Notes under the pieces: model-generated
What the model was told of the DNA's origin: nothing
The model's database searches: none
Seen by the model: the letters and a program-made list of their open reading frames with translations, nothing else
Made by a program: the position numbers and the translations under genes
In this document: in pieces, positions 9,090 to 18,080 of the stretch
How positions within the stretch are numbered: position 1 is the first letter of the stretch
Layout of the letters: each line of letters begins with the position of its first letter
From: Nematocida ironsii
Lineage: Eukaryota; Microsporidia
Assembly: GCA_001642415.1 (NCBI GenBank)
Contig: LTDK01000181.1
Span: 1 to 64,000 of the forward strand
Direction: 5' to 3'
Length of the DNA stretch: 64,000 nucleotides

Positions 9090-9437
9090 ATGGCAAATAT
9101 AACATCAGAGAACAAAGTAATAGTCTTAACAGTAAACTTGTGGAAGCTTGTAAAGGGATGCTCACAGAAGAGGTGGGCAGACTGTGCAGTAAGAAATTTA
9201 AAAAGACTCATAAAGAAGCAGTTCAGAACTGACATGGATGTGAAAATAGACATGGATCTTAACAAAGCCATCTGGGCACGTGGAAAGAAGAATCTTCCAA
9301 CCAGAATTAGAGTAGAAATTGGGAAGAGGCCATCCTTCAAGGACAATGCAAAGACAGAAATGTTTGTCAAGCACGTGCATGTTCCTGAATTCAAGGGTCT
9401 TCAGACAGAAAGCTTTGTTGCACAGGTAGACCAATAA
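9090..9437 (+). CDS. RPL31: 60S ribosomal protein eL31
   Basis: 115 residues from ATG 9090. The segment DLNKAIWARGKKNLPTRIRV is the family hallmark, and the length is typical. eL31 sits near the peptide exit tunnel on the large subunit. The gene begins 65 bp after the alpha-tubulin stop on the same strand, with a short pyrimidine tract and CCTCCCTGC just before the ATG. No intron is present, and the start needs no correction. A copy of the recurring CCGAAAT motif lies about 15 bp after the stop (near 9453). Confidence 0.95.
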   Translation: MANITSENKVIVLTVNLWKLVKGCSQKRWADCAVRNLKRLIKKQFRTDMDVKIDMDLNKAIWARGKKNLPTRIRVEIGKRPSFKDNAKTEMFVKHVHVPEFKGLQTESFVAQVDQ

Positions 9438-9616
9438 ATCAGTTATTCTATAATAATCCGAAATTACCGTATTTCTTATAGCGTATTGTACATTACTATA
9501 CTATTTATGTTTGCACAATATGCATTATATTTTAGCTTTAATTATAAATAAAATTAACGTAAATAATTACGTTTATTAATGTATAGTGTCTATTAAATAA
9601 TAAGTACTCTAAACTT

Positions 9617-10609
9617 TTATTCTTCTATGGGTGAATCTGAAGTATTTTCTAAAGTGTTCTCTGAATTTGGGATTATTTCGGGCTTTACCTCATCAACACT
9701 TTGTTTCCGAATGGGAAGATTCTCTCTCAGTGCACATTCCCAGTCCTTGCACTGGCTGTACGATAATAAAATGTTAAACACGTGGAGTGTGCTAAGAACA
9801 GTTGATGAACTGAGCTTCTGTCTAATTGGTAATTTAGCAGTCTTAAACTTCCCATTAAATAACTTTTCTGTGTAACCCTTGTGCCTATTCCTGTCAACTA
9901 ATCCACCTATCACATAAACACAGTCCTCTTCCATCTCAGTTAATTCATCAGATGCATCAGCAGTTAACACAATAATATTCTTATGTGATAAACCATCCCA
10001 TACATCAGTCACAGGATCAGTCATTATATTACCAGTTACTGGTACACTTTCATTATTCTCTTCAGTTGGTCTGTTATTTTCTGTTATACACGCATTCACT
10101 CTACTATCACATACTTCATTAGTTACCTCTTCTTCCTTATTAGTCATACAGTCAGTCACTTTATTATCTGATACGTCAGTTGGTTTACTTTTATTATTCT
10201 CTTCAGTTGGTCTGTTAATTTCTGCTACATTTCTGTTTCCTTCTGGATTGATTAATTCTGTTATTGACTCATCCTTAAACTCAATATTCTTCCAGTTCTG
10301 TACATCTGTCCTGAGATATCCCTGTAGTAACCCTGAATTACCTATGATTAAATTAACTGGTGACTGTGCTACTCTATTAGATGCATATACATACCTTATC
10401 TGCTCACATAAACTGCGCATTTCTTTCTCTGTCATTAATTCAAGTCCTCCTAATACTTCTATCCAAACCTTGTACTTTGATATTTCTTGGTCCTCTGGTG
10501 CTTTCTTCCTCTTGGTTCTTTTTGTTTTTTTCTGTTTGTATGACTCTTTAAGTCTTAAATACTTTAACTCCTTTTTCTCTTTCTTTGTTAGTCTCCTCTT
10601 CTCCTCCAT
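9617..10609 (-). CDS. TRM10: tRNA (guanine-N1)-methyltransferase, Trm10 family
   Basis: 330 residues; I use ATG 10609 (MEEKRRL) because the longer frame begins only with GTG. A Lys/Arg-rich N terminus (1-40) precedes the SPOUT methyltransferase. Its conserved C-terminal half is unmistakable: IIVLTADASDEL, YVIGGLVDRNRHKG, TAKLPI and VLSTLHVFNILLSY. The enzyme methylates N1 of purine 9 in tRNA using SAM. Unusually, a hydrophilic insert of roughly 80 residues (about 140-220) splits the domain before VWDG; it contains the repeat NRPTEENN twice, encoded by a near-identical 29-bp direct repeat about 141 bp apart. The first 61 bp overlap the 3' end of the upstream Rpr2 gene. Confidence 0.85.
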   Translation of the reverse strand: MEEKRRLTKKEKKELKYLRLKESYKQKKTKRTKRKKAPEDQEISKYKVWIEVLGGLELMTEKEMRSLCEQIRYVYASNRVAQSPVNLIIGNSGLLQGYLRTDVQNWKNIEFKDESITELINPEGNRNVAEINRPTEENNKSKPTDVSDNKVTDCMTNKEEEVTNEVCDSRVNACITENNRPTEENNESVPVTGNIMTDPVTDVWDGLSHKNIIVLTADASDELTEMEEDCVYVIGGLVDRNRHKGYTEKLFNGKFKTAKLPIRQKLSSSTVLSTLHVFNILLSYSQCKDWECALRENLPIRKQSVDEVKPEIIPNSENTLENTSDSPIEE

Positions 10610-10895
10610 TATAAAATCTTTTCTTAGCACCCATTCTCATTTTACTGATTTCTCCACATACACCGCACACTCGCATTAAATAACACCCATCTGTTTCATG
10701 AGATACACGACTGTAACACGTAATACTTGGTATCATAATAGTATAACACTTACATATAACCCTTTTTACTTCATATGATAACTTTATAATCTTCTTATTA
10801 TGTATCCTCATAAGTACTTGAATAAGTCTCCTAGACACTTTATTACTCCTGGTTATAAAGTGTACTGCTAAGTTTATGTCTCTGTATACTCTCAT
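10548..10895 (-). CDS. RPR2: RNase P protein subunit, Rpr2/Rpp21 type
   Basis: 115 residues from ATG 10895 (MRVYRD), preceded in the gene direction by ATAAAATTTATAAGT. A basic helical N terminus leads into the family's four-cysteine zinc ribbon: VICKCYTIMIP, TCYSR, then VCGVCG. Rpr2 proteins bind RNase P RNA in tRNA 5' processing. The first cysteine pair is spaced CxC rather than the usual CxxC, unless the neighbouring residues realign. The last 20 residues overlap the start of TRM10 in another frame, so the C-terminal tail may be dispensable. Both genes act on tRNA and share strand and promoter region. Assignment rests on the cysteine pattern and size. Confidence 0.6.
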   Translation of the reverse strand: MRVYRDINLAVHFITRSNKVSRRLIQVLMRIHNKKIIKLSYEVKRVICKCYTIMIPSITCYSRVSHETDGCYLMRVCGVCGEISKMRMGAKKRFYNGGEEETNKEREKGVKVFKT

Positions 10896-10925
10896 ACTTA
10901 TAAATTTTATTTTTATTTGTGTATA
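10896..10925. promoter_or_regulatory. 30-bp divergent promoter (RPR2 / EF-hand gene)
   Basis: Only 30 bp separate the two divergent ATGs at 10895 (minus) and 10926 (plus). The interval is almost pure A/T (TATAAATTTTATTTTTATTT), so transcript starts must lie here or inside the coding regions. Confidence 0.5.
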
Positions 10926-11342
10926 ATGAACAGTGCAGTACAGCAAGTGTTTGAAATATTCTCAGATGAGATGAATAATGAATATGTAAAGAGACAGAAT
11001 ATATTACCATTATTACAGTCATTAGGGTATATTATTAATGAACAAGAATTAAGCACAATATTACCATATGATAAGGAACTGTACAGTATTACAGATATAA
11101 AGAAAATGACTGAGGATAAGGAGATTCCAATCCTTACAGTGGAAGATGTGACAAAGGCCTTTCAAGTATTTGATTCTGATAAGACTGGTAAATTACCTGT
11201 AAGTATAGTAAAAACCATACTTCAATCAGGGACAGATGGATTTAATGAGGAGGAGACAGATGCAGCACTATCTTTATTAAACCCTACACCTGAAGGAATA
11301 ATTGAGTACACAAAGACCGGGTTATTAAGGAAGGATATCTAA
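10926..11342 (+). CDS. EF-hand protein, calmodulin / myosin light chain-like
   Basis: 138 residues from ATG 10926; a frame three codons longer has no ATG. The layout follows the calmodulin superfamily: VFEIFSDEMNNEYVKRQNILPLL as the first helix-loop-helix, LQSLGYIINEQEL, then VTKAFQVFDSDKTGKLPVSI. The third loop begins like a Ca2+-binding EF-hand (DSDKTGKL) but its twelfth position is Ile instead of Glu, and the others have lost loop ligands, so Ca2+ binding is doubtful. This suits a myosin light chain of the Cdc4/Mlc1 type, which binds IQ motifs without calcium. Centrin or calmodulin are less likely given the missing ligands. Confidence 0.65.
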   Translation: MNSAVQQVFEIFSDEMNNEYVKRQNILPLLQSLGYIINEQELSTILPYDKELYSITDIKKMTEDKEIPILTVEDVTKAFQVFDSDKTGKLPVSIVKTILQSGTDGFNEEETDAALSLLNPTPEGIIEYTKTGLLRKDI

Positions 11343-12200
11343 AAATTTGAAAATTAACAACGGTTATTTTAATAATAAAAATAATTTAAAACAGATTATC
11401 ATAATAATACGTTATAACCGAAATTATACGTTATTCACAACCATATTCATATTAATTATACGTTAATTACACGTTATAACCACATTCATACATTATTCAC
11501 ATTAATCACGTTATAACCACATTTATACATTATGAATAAATATGAATAAAACTTATTACACATAGATTATTAATTATTAATTAAAATTTTATTTTACTTA
11601 TTACACTATAAATATAAATTATAAATCATTGTGTTATTAGTATTATACTAAGTGCATTATTAATAACACAATAAATAATAAATAATATTTATAACATAAT
11701 ATGTAATAAGTCCTGTCCATATTACAGTTCAAGACTTATTACACTATAAATATAAATTATAAATCATTGTGTTATTTATTATAATACTAATAGAACAATA
11801 AATAATAAATAATATTTATAACATAATATGTAATAAGTCCTGTCCTTATTACAGTTCAAGACTTATTACTTTATAAGATATGTCTAATAAATTATTTATT
11901 TATTTGCACACACAAATTTTATTATTAGAATAATCTTATACAATAAATAATAAAACTTATTGGTAATTGTGTAATATATATAATATTTTACATATAGTGT
12001 AATAAATTTTGCCTTTAAAGAATAAATTACTTAAATTTCACACATAGAGTATAATAATACTCCCCCTTCCTCCTGTAATAGAACCAACCGTATTTATAAA
12101 AATAATTTACCAAAACTTCTAAAATTAATTTTTGAAAGGAACCCCCTTGCTGTAATTGTGATCATAAAGAAGTTTTTTAGTAAAAAGTTTTATATCTTCA
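11343..12200. other. AT-rich spacer, repeats, CYC8 upstream region
   Basis: No gene is seen. The 5' part has TTATAACCGAAATTATACG (from 11412) and several loose copies of CGTTATAACCACAT. The middle holds a tandem duplication described separately. About 60 bp before the CYC8-like ATG there is a CCCCC run (near 12141) in an otherwise A/T-only context. Confidence 0.5.
11596..11866. repeat. Tandem duplication of about 130 bp with inverted repeats
   Basis: Unit 1 (11596-11733) and unit 2 (11734-11860) begin with the same ACTTATTACACTATAAATAT and share most of their length; a third partial start follows at 11861. Each ends with AATAAGTCCTGTCC, a short spacer, then GACTTATT, an 8-bp inverted repeat (AATAAGTC/GACTTATT). 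Unit 1 also carries ATTGTGTTATTA facing TAATAACACAAT. Confidence 0.75.
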
Positions 12201-13862
12201 ATGGACAACGATACTAAAATAAATCTGGGACAGGAGAACTGGAAAGACTTACCAGGACTAGATAAAGTACCACAGTTGCCTAAAAAAACATCTGTTGACT
12301 TATACACAAGACTTCTATTGGATAATGAAGCCTCATGGATTGCCATGGCTAATTTATTCAGAGAGTGTAATATGGAGAAAAACATATGCTTTGCATATGA
12401 AAAGGCATTATCAAACAATCCTCTGTCAAAGGATGCACTTTCAATGCTTGGACCTATTTACAGAAGGAGGAGGGAGTTTGGGAAGGCACTTGATGTATTT
12501 TTAAGATTATATAAAGTAATGCAGGGAGAGGATACTGGTACGGCTATAAACATAGCGTACTGTTACCTCATGCTGGATAGATTTTTAGAGAGTCTTGCTT
12601 GGTATAAAATGGTTGCAAAGAATGCCTCACAAATAAAGGAGAAGAAAGGGTTCTTATGGTATGGAGTGGGTGTATTCTATGAAAGGATGAATAATTTACA
12701 GATAGCGGAGGAGGCGTATGCAGCATCTATAAAGATAGATCATACATCAGAGTATATACCAGAAGTGTACTTCCGATTGGGGGTTACTTACAAGAAGAAA
12801 GGAGCAATTACGGCAGCAATGGATTGTTTTGAGTACTTACTGCATAATATTTCATCAAAGAGTCACCATCCAACTAAGGATGATGTACTGATACAAATAG
12901 CACATGCTAATGAATTACAGTCACGTGAGATAGAAGCAATAGATATTCTTAAAGGCGTGTGCCAGCTTAACCCAAGGCATGAGAAGGCTGCTATGCTTTT
13001 ATCATGGTTATATTATAAGGAGAGGAATTGGGAAGTTGCACGGGATGTATTACGTACACACCATCCAGAAGCACTCTCTGCATTTTCTTGGTACTTATTA
13101 GGGAGGATAGAGCAAAAATTGGAAAATTATGAGGAGGCGTACAGGTGCTATAACTTTGCATTAAAACAAGACAGTCAGAATCATATTTACTGGAACAGTT
13201 TGGGTGTTCTGTACTTTAACTTGTCACAATATGAAGATGCAATGCGTGCATTTAAAGAAGCAAAAAAACACAACCCTGGGTACGTTGAGGCTGTATATAA
13301 TTTGGGGGTAGTGCATGAACAATTTGAGAGTACTTTACAGAGCGCACTTGAAATATATGAAGAAGCCATTGGAATATTCCCAGAGGACAGACTTGTACTT
13401 GAAAGGATTGAGGAGGTTGAAGAAAAATTAAACAGAGAAGGAGAAGATCCTTCCTCTCCTTATATGGCACCAGATATACCATTACGTGATGTACTGCCCA
13501 ACCCAGGCAAGACACCTTATTTCCTTGCACACTCCCTTCTTGGATACCGACCAACTGGGTTTATATTCTCAGCAGCAGAGAAGGATGAGATTGATAAATT
13601 AGCAGGAATGTTCCATACGCATAAGGAAGCAAGACACTCTTATAATTCACACTATGAGTACACCGATAATGAAAGAGTCTCCTGTACAAGCAGAGATCCA
13701 AATTACCCTGAAGATGTGAATGAAGAAGTGCCAGGAAGAGTACGCCCAGATATTCCTGTACAGAAGGATAGGGATGTTAATACATTTACTGAATATTCTG
13801 ATGGGTCTAATAGGGATTTTTATGAATATGACCAATCCGAGGAAAGAGTGCCTGATTCATAG
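12201..13862 (+). CDS. CYC8: TPR corepressor, Cyc8/Ssn6-like
   Basis: 553 residues. About ten tetratricopeptide repeats fill residues 40-420; repeats such as WYLLGRIEQKLENYEEAYRC, WNSLGVLYFNLSQYEDAMRAF and YNLGVVHEQFESTLQSALE closely follow the Cyc8 TPR array. Cyc8 bridges DNA-binding repressors to Tup1 and histone deacetylases in the nucleus. The remaining C-terminal part is charged and of low complexity (many Asp, Pro, Tyr), far shorter than yeast's Gln-rich tail. No Tup1 is visible in this window (the WD40 gene at 21.8 kb is eIF3i). Other TPR proteins (Cdc27 class, OGT) are the alternative but match less well. Confidence 0.75.
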   Translation: MDNDTKINLGQENWKDLPGLDKVPQLPKKTSVDLYTRLLLDNEASWIAMANLFRECNMEKNICFAYEKALSNNPLSKDALSMLGPIYRRRREFGKALDVFLRLYKVMQGEDTGTAINIAYCYLMLDRFLESLAWYKMVAKNASQIKEKKGFLWYGVGVFYERMNNLQIAEEAYAASIKIDHTSEYIPEVYFRLGVTYKKKGAITAAMDCFEYLLHNISSKSHHPTKDDVLIQIAHANELQSREIEAIDILKGVCQLNPRHEKAAMLLSWLYYKERNWEVARDVLRTHHPEALSAFSWYLLGRIEQKLENYEEAYRCYNFALKQDSQNHIYWNSLGVLYFNLSQYEDAMRAFKEAKKHNPGYVEAVYNLGVVHEQFESTLQSALEIYEEAIGIFPEDRLVLERIEEVEEKLNREGEDPSSPYMAPDIPLRDVLPNPGKTPYFLAHSLLGYRPTGFIFSAAEKDEIDKLAGMFHTHKEARHSYNSHYEYTDNERVSCTSRDPNYPEDVNEEVPGRVRPDIPVQKDRDVNTFTEYSDGSNRDFYEYDQSEERVPDS

Positions 13863-14270
13863 ATATCTTAAATGGTTCATTCTTACTGTAATAAAATGGA
13901 TGTTTTATTAATATTTATATTTCTGTGTATTTGAATTATTCAGTCTGGACACGTCTAGAAGTACTCAGGATAAGCCTAGAATATTTAAAATTATTATTCT
14001 TATACATTAAACAGATAAATTATAATTTAGGGTTAGATCGGGTTATTAAAATATTTATATAATATTCGTTATTATTGAAATTCTCTGTGGAATTTAAGGT
14101 TATATCAAAGGAGTGCTGGTTATTATAGTGTTTATACTTTGGATATTTTGGGTTCTATAGAATATTATATTAATAAGATTGGGTTCTGGTGTTATGCTCA
14201 ATTTCTGAGTATCAGGTAATCTTAAGATAATTCTCATTTAATTTAGAATAATTCTTATAGTGTAATAAAT
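13863..14270. other. Spacer between CYC8-like and Gag-protease genes
   Basis: About 400 bp with no gene. It has several G-rich words on the plus strand (TTTAGGGTTAGATCGGGTTATT near 14030, TTTTGGGTTC, GATTGGGTTCTGG), among them an inverted version of the recurring intergenic motif. I looked for a long terminal repeat matching sequence after the Gag-like gene and found none. Confidence 0.4.
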
Positions 14271-15524
14271 ATGTTTACACCAATGCGCAGTGCACAGAGT
14301 GGAATATTTGATGAACTCTCTACACCGCAAGGGAATAAGCAAAACTTAGTATTATGCGGGGTAAACACACCGCACAGTCTAAAGAAAATTCATGTACAGT
14401 GGGCAGTCAAACTTATAAAAGAATTGCAAATATTTACACTACAAGAGACTTACGCAGAATTTAAAGAAAAAGAGGTTAAAGTACAGGCAAATCCTGCATG
14501 GCACGTATCCAGTCCCAGGGAAAAACTGATTTATTTCCAGAAATCAATCAGTGAGAGAAAAGAAAAAGATTATGCACCGATTATACCAAAAATAACACTG
14601 CTTCTGCATGCGATAGACATGTACCAGGCAGAAAACACCACTGAAGTAAGCTGGGATGATATAGTCCTGCCGAAATTAATAGATATTTTAGACGAGTACA
14701 ACCTAGCAAAAATATGGCAGATTCCATTTTGCTTTGACTTTCATGATATGCGATCATGGGCCATTGCAGTATCATACGATATTCTGACAAAGAAGATCCC
14801 ATGGCGCGCAGTAGTTAAATTAGTACGAAAAAAAGAAATTCATAAAGTGTTCATTGAGGAACTGGACGAGAGTGTAGAGAACACAGAATTGCTTATATCC
14901 TTAAGCACGGGAATAGACCTGAATAGACTAACAAAGGAATCAGGCCAATCACAAAAAACATCAATAAAATACTTGGCATTCTGTACATTCTGTAATAAAA
15001 AAGGACACATTGTAGAAGTGTGCAATTCACTCCAAAAACATAAGAGACAGAAAAGCACCGAATATACACTTGCAAACTACCAATTTATTGGGGGAGCTGG
15101 ACGACCATTAAACAACCTGTCATTTATATACAAAGAAATTGTTTTTTCTGGGCATTCAATTACAGGGAGGCACAGCACTGGATCAGATGTAAACCTGCTC
15201 AGCTGGCAGATGTACAATAAGATTGCAATAAAAACAGGAGCAGTAAAGATAAAAACACATAATTATGTAATAAAAGATGGAGTAGGCGGAAGAATTCCAT
15301 CTACTTCTTATATAGAAGGAAGTGTTCATTATAAGAAGAAGTGTGTGGGCGTACACCGATTTTTTATAATTAATACAGATGATGAGACAGAAGCAGATAA
15401 TATATTTGGTCTATCTCTACTACAAGCACTCACAAAGGTTGATGGAGTTACAGTTGAAAATATTTCTGAGTGTGAGCCGCCGAGTGGTTCTTCAGGAAGT
15501 GCTGGTGGAAGATCTCTGCGGTAG
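14271..15524 (+). CDS. Gag-protease-like protein, probably a domesticated retroelement gene
   Basis: 417 residues from ATG 14271. An alpha-helical Gag-like region (about 20-220) is followed by a CCHC zinc knuckle, CTFCNKKGHIVEVC (C238, C241, H246, C251), then a retropepsin-like domain from about 280: FIYKEIVFSG, a flap-like KDGVGGRI near 335, and NIFGLSLLQAL matching the ILG/hydrophobic helix. The active-site triplet reads S302-T303-G304 in RHSTGSDVNLL, where retropepsins have DTG, so the catalytic Asp is replaced by Ser. No reverse transcriptase, integrase or LTR adjoins; Dbp5 begins 93 bp away, tail to tail. An intact frame without the rest of the element suggests a retained host gene. A recent solo fragment is the alternative. 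Confidence 0.7.
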   Translation: MFTPMRSAQSGIFDELSTPQGNKQNLVLCGVNTPHSLKKIHVQWAVKLIKELQIFTLQETYAEFKEKEVKVQANPAWHVSSPREKLIYFQKSISERKEKDYAPIIPKITLLLHAIDMYQAENTTEVSWDDIVLPKLIDILDEYNLAKIWQIPFCFDFHDMRSWAIAVSYDILTKKIPWRAVVKLVRKKEIHKVFIEELDESVENTELLISLSTGIDLNRLTKESGQSQKTSIKYLAFCTFCNKKGHIVEVCNSLQKHKRQKSTEYTLANYQFIGGAGRPLNNLSFIYKEIVFSGHSITGRHSTGSDVNLLSWQMYNKIAIKTGAVKIKTHNYVIKDGVGGRIPSTSYIEGSVHYKKKCVGVHRFFIINTDDETEADNIFGLSLLQALTKVDGVTVENISECEPPSGSSGSAGGRSLR

Positions 15525-15616
15525 AATGCAAAAATAATTTTAGGAGACTTTTCAGAATATTTCTGGTAGCTTTATTTTTAAATATTGCATTTTATCTGCT
15601 TTGATAATGATTCTGT

Positions 15617-16987
15617 CTAATCATCGGACTCGTCATCTGATTTTTGATTTTCTTGTATGGCTTGGGAGAGTGCTTCTAATGTGGTGTACTTGATTTGTGA
15701 ACCAATTGCTCGCTGTATTGATAAGAGGTCCATTTTGTCTGAGTCACCTGTTGAGAAAGTTATAGATACACCTGCTCTATTAAACCTACCTGTACGACCA
15801 ATTCTGTGGACATATGTCTCAATATCCACTGCTCCAGACTGTTTTCTTGGTATGTCGTAATTGACTGCTAGGTTAAGCTGGGGTACATCTAGTCCTCTGC
15901 TCAGTACATTTGTAGTGACAAGTGCTTTTATTTTACCACTCTTAAAGTCAGAAATTACTTGGTCTCTCTGATTCTTTAATAACTGCCCATGCAGTACTGC
16001 GGCATCAAATCCATCCTTTTTCAGATTTTGCTGCACTAATTCTGCCTTGTTTCTTGTGTGCACAAAAACTATTGACTGTCCTATAGACATCATTTCGTAT
16101 AGTTTAAGAAGAGTTTTTGTTTTCTGGTTCTCGCTCATTTCCATGTAAAACTGTGTTATGTTGTCTGGTTTAATGTTCGTCTCCTCTAAATACCAGGTTT
16201 TGATGCTCTTAGACAGCATTGCAATCACTTCCTTCATTTTTACACTGAATGTGGCACTGAATAAAACCAATTGCTTGTTCTTTATCTTTTTTACCACAGA
16301 CACTGTCTGCCCGCCCATATCGGCATCTAATAATGCGTCTGCTTCATCTAATATAACCATTTTAATTGTGCTATTATTAGACAGCCCAGTGACTATTTTC
16401 TTAATTGTTCCTGGTGCACCTATTAATATCTGCTCAGATATCCTTGATACATCCATTTTCTCTACAACATCTGGTAATGCCTGTAACATGGTAAATTCAA
16501 TTGATTTTGAGAACTTTTCCAGAATAGAAGATATCTGCTTGCTTAAGTCTCTTGTTGGTGTTATAATAACTATCTGCGGTGACTTTACATTTTTATCAAG
16601 AGCAGACAGTGCGCCAACTAAGAATGCAATAGTCTTCCCAGAACCACTGTGGCTCTGAAATGCCACATCCCCACCCTTTGCTATCTCAGGAATTGATTTC
16701 TGCTGTATTGTACTGGGGTTTTTGAATTCCATTGACCGAAGAGCAGCTATTATATCTTCAGGTATAGCCAACTCTTCAAATGTCTGCTTGGATAATAACT
16801 CGCTTGATAAAAGTGAGTTCTTGTACTCTTCTATGCTAGAATTCTCTTTTTTGGAAACCTCCATCTGCTGAATCATCTCTAATGCATATTTTATATCATC
16901 TGGCAATTCATCCGTGCTCTTTTTCTTGGAGTTTTTGTCCGCTGCATTGCTCTCTACAGAAAGACCACTCCTCTCATTGTCTGTCAT
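15617..16987 (-). CDS. DBP5: DEAD-box RNA helicase Dbp5/DDX19
   Basis: 456 residues. After an acidic N terminus (1-65) come the Q motif (PSTIQQKSIP, 91-100), motif I (SGSGKT, 114-119), TPTRDL, DEAD, SATF, and in domain 2 TTNVLSRGLDVPQ and HRIGRTGR. The closest family is Dbp5: VLFSATFS, IGQSIVFVHTRNKAELV and the QSGAVDIETYVHRIGRTGR insert match it. Dbp5 removes Mex67 from mRNA at the nuclear pore with Gle1. The motif VVNYDIP is kept as AVNYDIP. The gene lies alone on its strand, divergent from nothing; the spacer upstream is 400 bp. Confidence 0.9.
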   Translation of the reverse strand: MTDNERSGLSVESNAADKNSKKKSTDELPDDIKYALEMIQQMEVSKKENSSIEEYKNSLLSSELLSKQTFEELAIPEDIIAALRSMEFKNPSTIQQKSIPEIAKGGDVAFQSHSGSGKTIAFLVGALSALDKNVKSPQIVIITPTRDLSKQISSILEKFSKSIEFTMLQALPDVVEKMDVSRISEQILIGAPGTIKKIVTGLSNNSTIKMVILDEADALLDADMGGQTVSVVKKIKNKQLVLFSATFSVKMKEVIAMLSKSIKTWYLEETNIKPDNITQFYMEMSENQKTKTLLKLYEMMSIGQSIVFVHTRNKAELVQQNLKKDGFDAAVLHGQLLKNQRDQVISDFKSGKIKALVTTNVLSRGLDVPQLNLAVNYDIPRKQSGAVDIETYVHRIGRTGRFNRAGVSITFSTGDSDKMDLLSIQRAIGSQIKYTTLEALSQAIQENQKSDDESDD

Positions 16988-17387
16988 TTTCTAATGTGGT
17001 AAAAATATTTTATTTATATACTTATATTCAATAGAATACAAGCATGCTGAGAAATTATTATTATTTTTATAAATTTCGGGTTATATCGGGTTTTATTATT
17101 ATTTATAAATATTCCTGTATAATCTATAAAAATACACAGATAATCATAACCTGAAATTAATAAACATTTGATTATAAAATTACTATAAATAGATATAAAC
17201 CGTTATTTTAACTAAAATTTGTTTAAAATCAAAATCTTGCTATAAAATAAAACAAATTTATTCTCCAAATACAGTAAAAATATCAAAGAATAAATGAATA
17301 GAAAGTAGAAATATCTGAATAATAAATGAAAATAGTAATTATAATAAAATATATCTGGAAATCATAAATTAATACGCCGAAATTCCG
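16988..17387. other. Spacer with clustered TTTCGGGTTATA motifs
   Basis: 400 bp between DBP5 and RPC34, no gene. It carries three or four copies of the recurring motif: ATTTCGGGTTATATCGGGTT from 17073, ATAACCTGAAATTAA near 17146, and GCCGAAATTCCG at about 17375 just after the RPC34 stop. The rest is A/T. Confidence 0.55.
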
Positions 17388-18080
17388 TTATTTATTAAGA
17401 AAGTACTTTTGGTCTAGTTGTATAAGCTTCCTTTCATATACAAGAATATCTAAAATTCTCTTAACATCATCTAGTGTTAAAATAACCGAAGATATTTCAG
17501 CTCTAAGAAGAAATGCGTGCACGTGTTTTACCTCTGGCAGGGACTCAAATGGAGGAAGTTCATCACTTCTTGTGCTGTTTAATATCCATTCGTATGCTAC
17601 ATTTTTTATTGCATCAACAAAGCCTGTGTCAAGTTCTGCATCTTGCGTGAACCACGGACCGTCTCCTAAATCTTCTGATGGGACTGCATCGTATAGCATG
17701 TACACTTTTCTGTTCTGTTTTATAGACTTAACTGACTTAATTAGAAGTCTCTGCTCAAGGGTTTTAAGAAGCTTTGTTACAAGATTTTGGTGTAACCCGC
17801 TTTTTGTTCGGATGTCTTTTATCCAGATACCTTCAACACCGACCTCTTTAATAAGAAGATAGATTATTTTCTCTTCTGGTGTTGAGAATGACTGCGGCTC
17901 TGTGTTTCTTCTGTAAACTATCCCTCCCTTTGTTTTAAATACGTCTATGAGAGAGTCTGTGTGCAGGTTGTTTATTTCTACTACAATATCTTGGAGTGAC
18001 ATATCTTTGAATTCATTCTGTATCTCCTGTGTGGTCACTCCAGAGTCTTTTGAAGAAATGAAGTCTAATATGCTAAACAT
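17388..18080 (-). CDS. RPC34: RNA polymerase III subunit Rpc34 (RPC6)
   Basis: 230 residues from ATG 18080. Two winged-helix domains fill residues 1-150: FISSKDSGVTTQEIQ and EVGVEGIWIKDIRTKSGL. The diagnostic segment follows: SIKQNRKVYMLYDAVPSEDL, GPWFTQDAELDTGFV. Rpc34 is part of the Pol III-specific subcomplex that opens promoters and contacts Brf1. It is shorter than yeast (317 residues); the C-terminal region that holds an Fe-S cluster in some homologues lacks the cysteines here. Only 14 bp separate its ATG from the divergent pseudouridine synthase gene. Confidence 0.88.
   Translation of the reverse strand: MFSILDFISSKDSGVTTQEIQNEFKDMSLQDIVVEINNLHTDSLIDVFKTKGGIVYRRNTEPQSFSTPEEKIIYLLIKEVGVEGIWIKDIRTKSGLHQNLVTKLLKTLEQRLLIKSVKSIKQNRKVYMLYDAVPSEDLGDGPWFTQDAELDTGFVDAIKNVAYEWILNSTRSDELPPFESLPEVKHVHAFLLRAEISSVILTLDDVKRILDILVYERKLIQLDQKYFLNK

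Noticed and set aside
15525..15616. LTR or RT after the Gag-protease gene
   Set aside because: Only 92 bp separate it from DBP5; no RT motif or flanking direct repeat seen.
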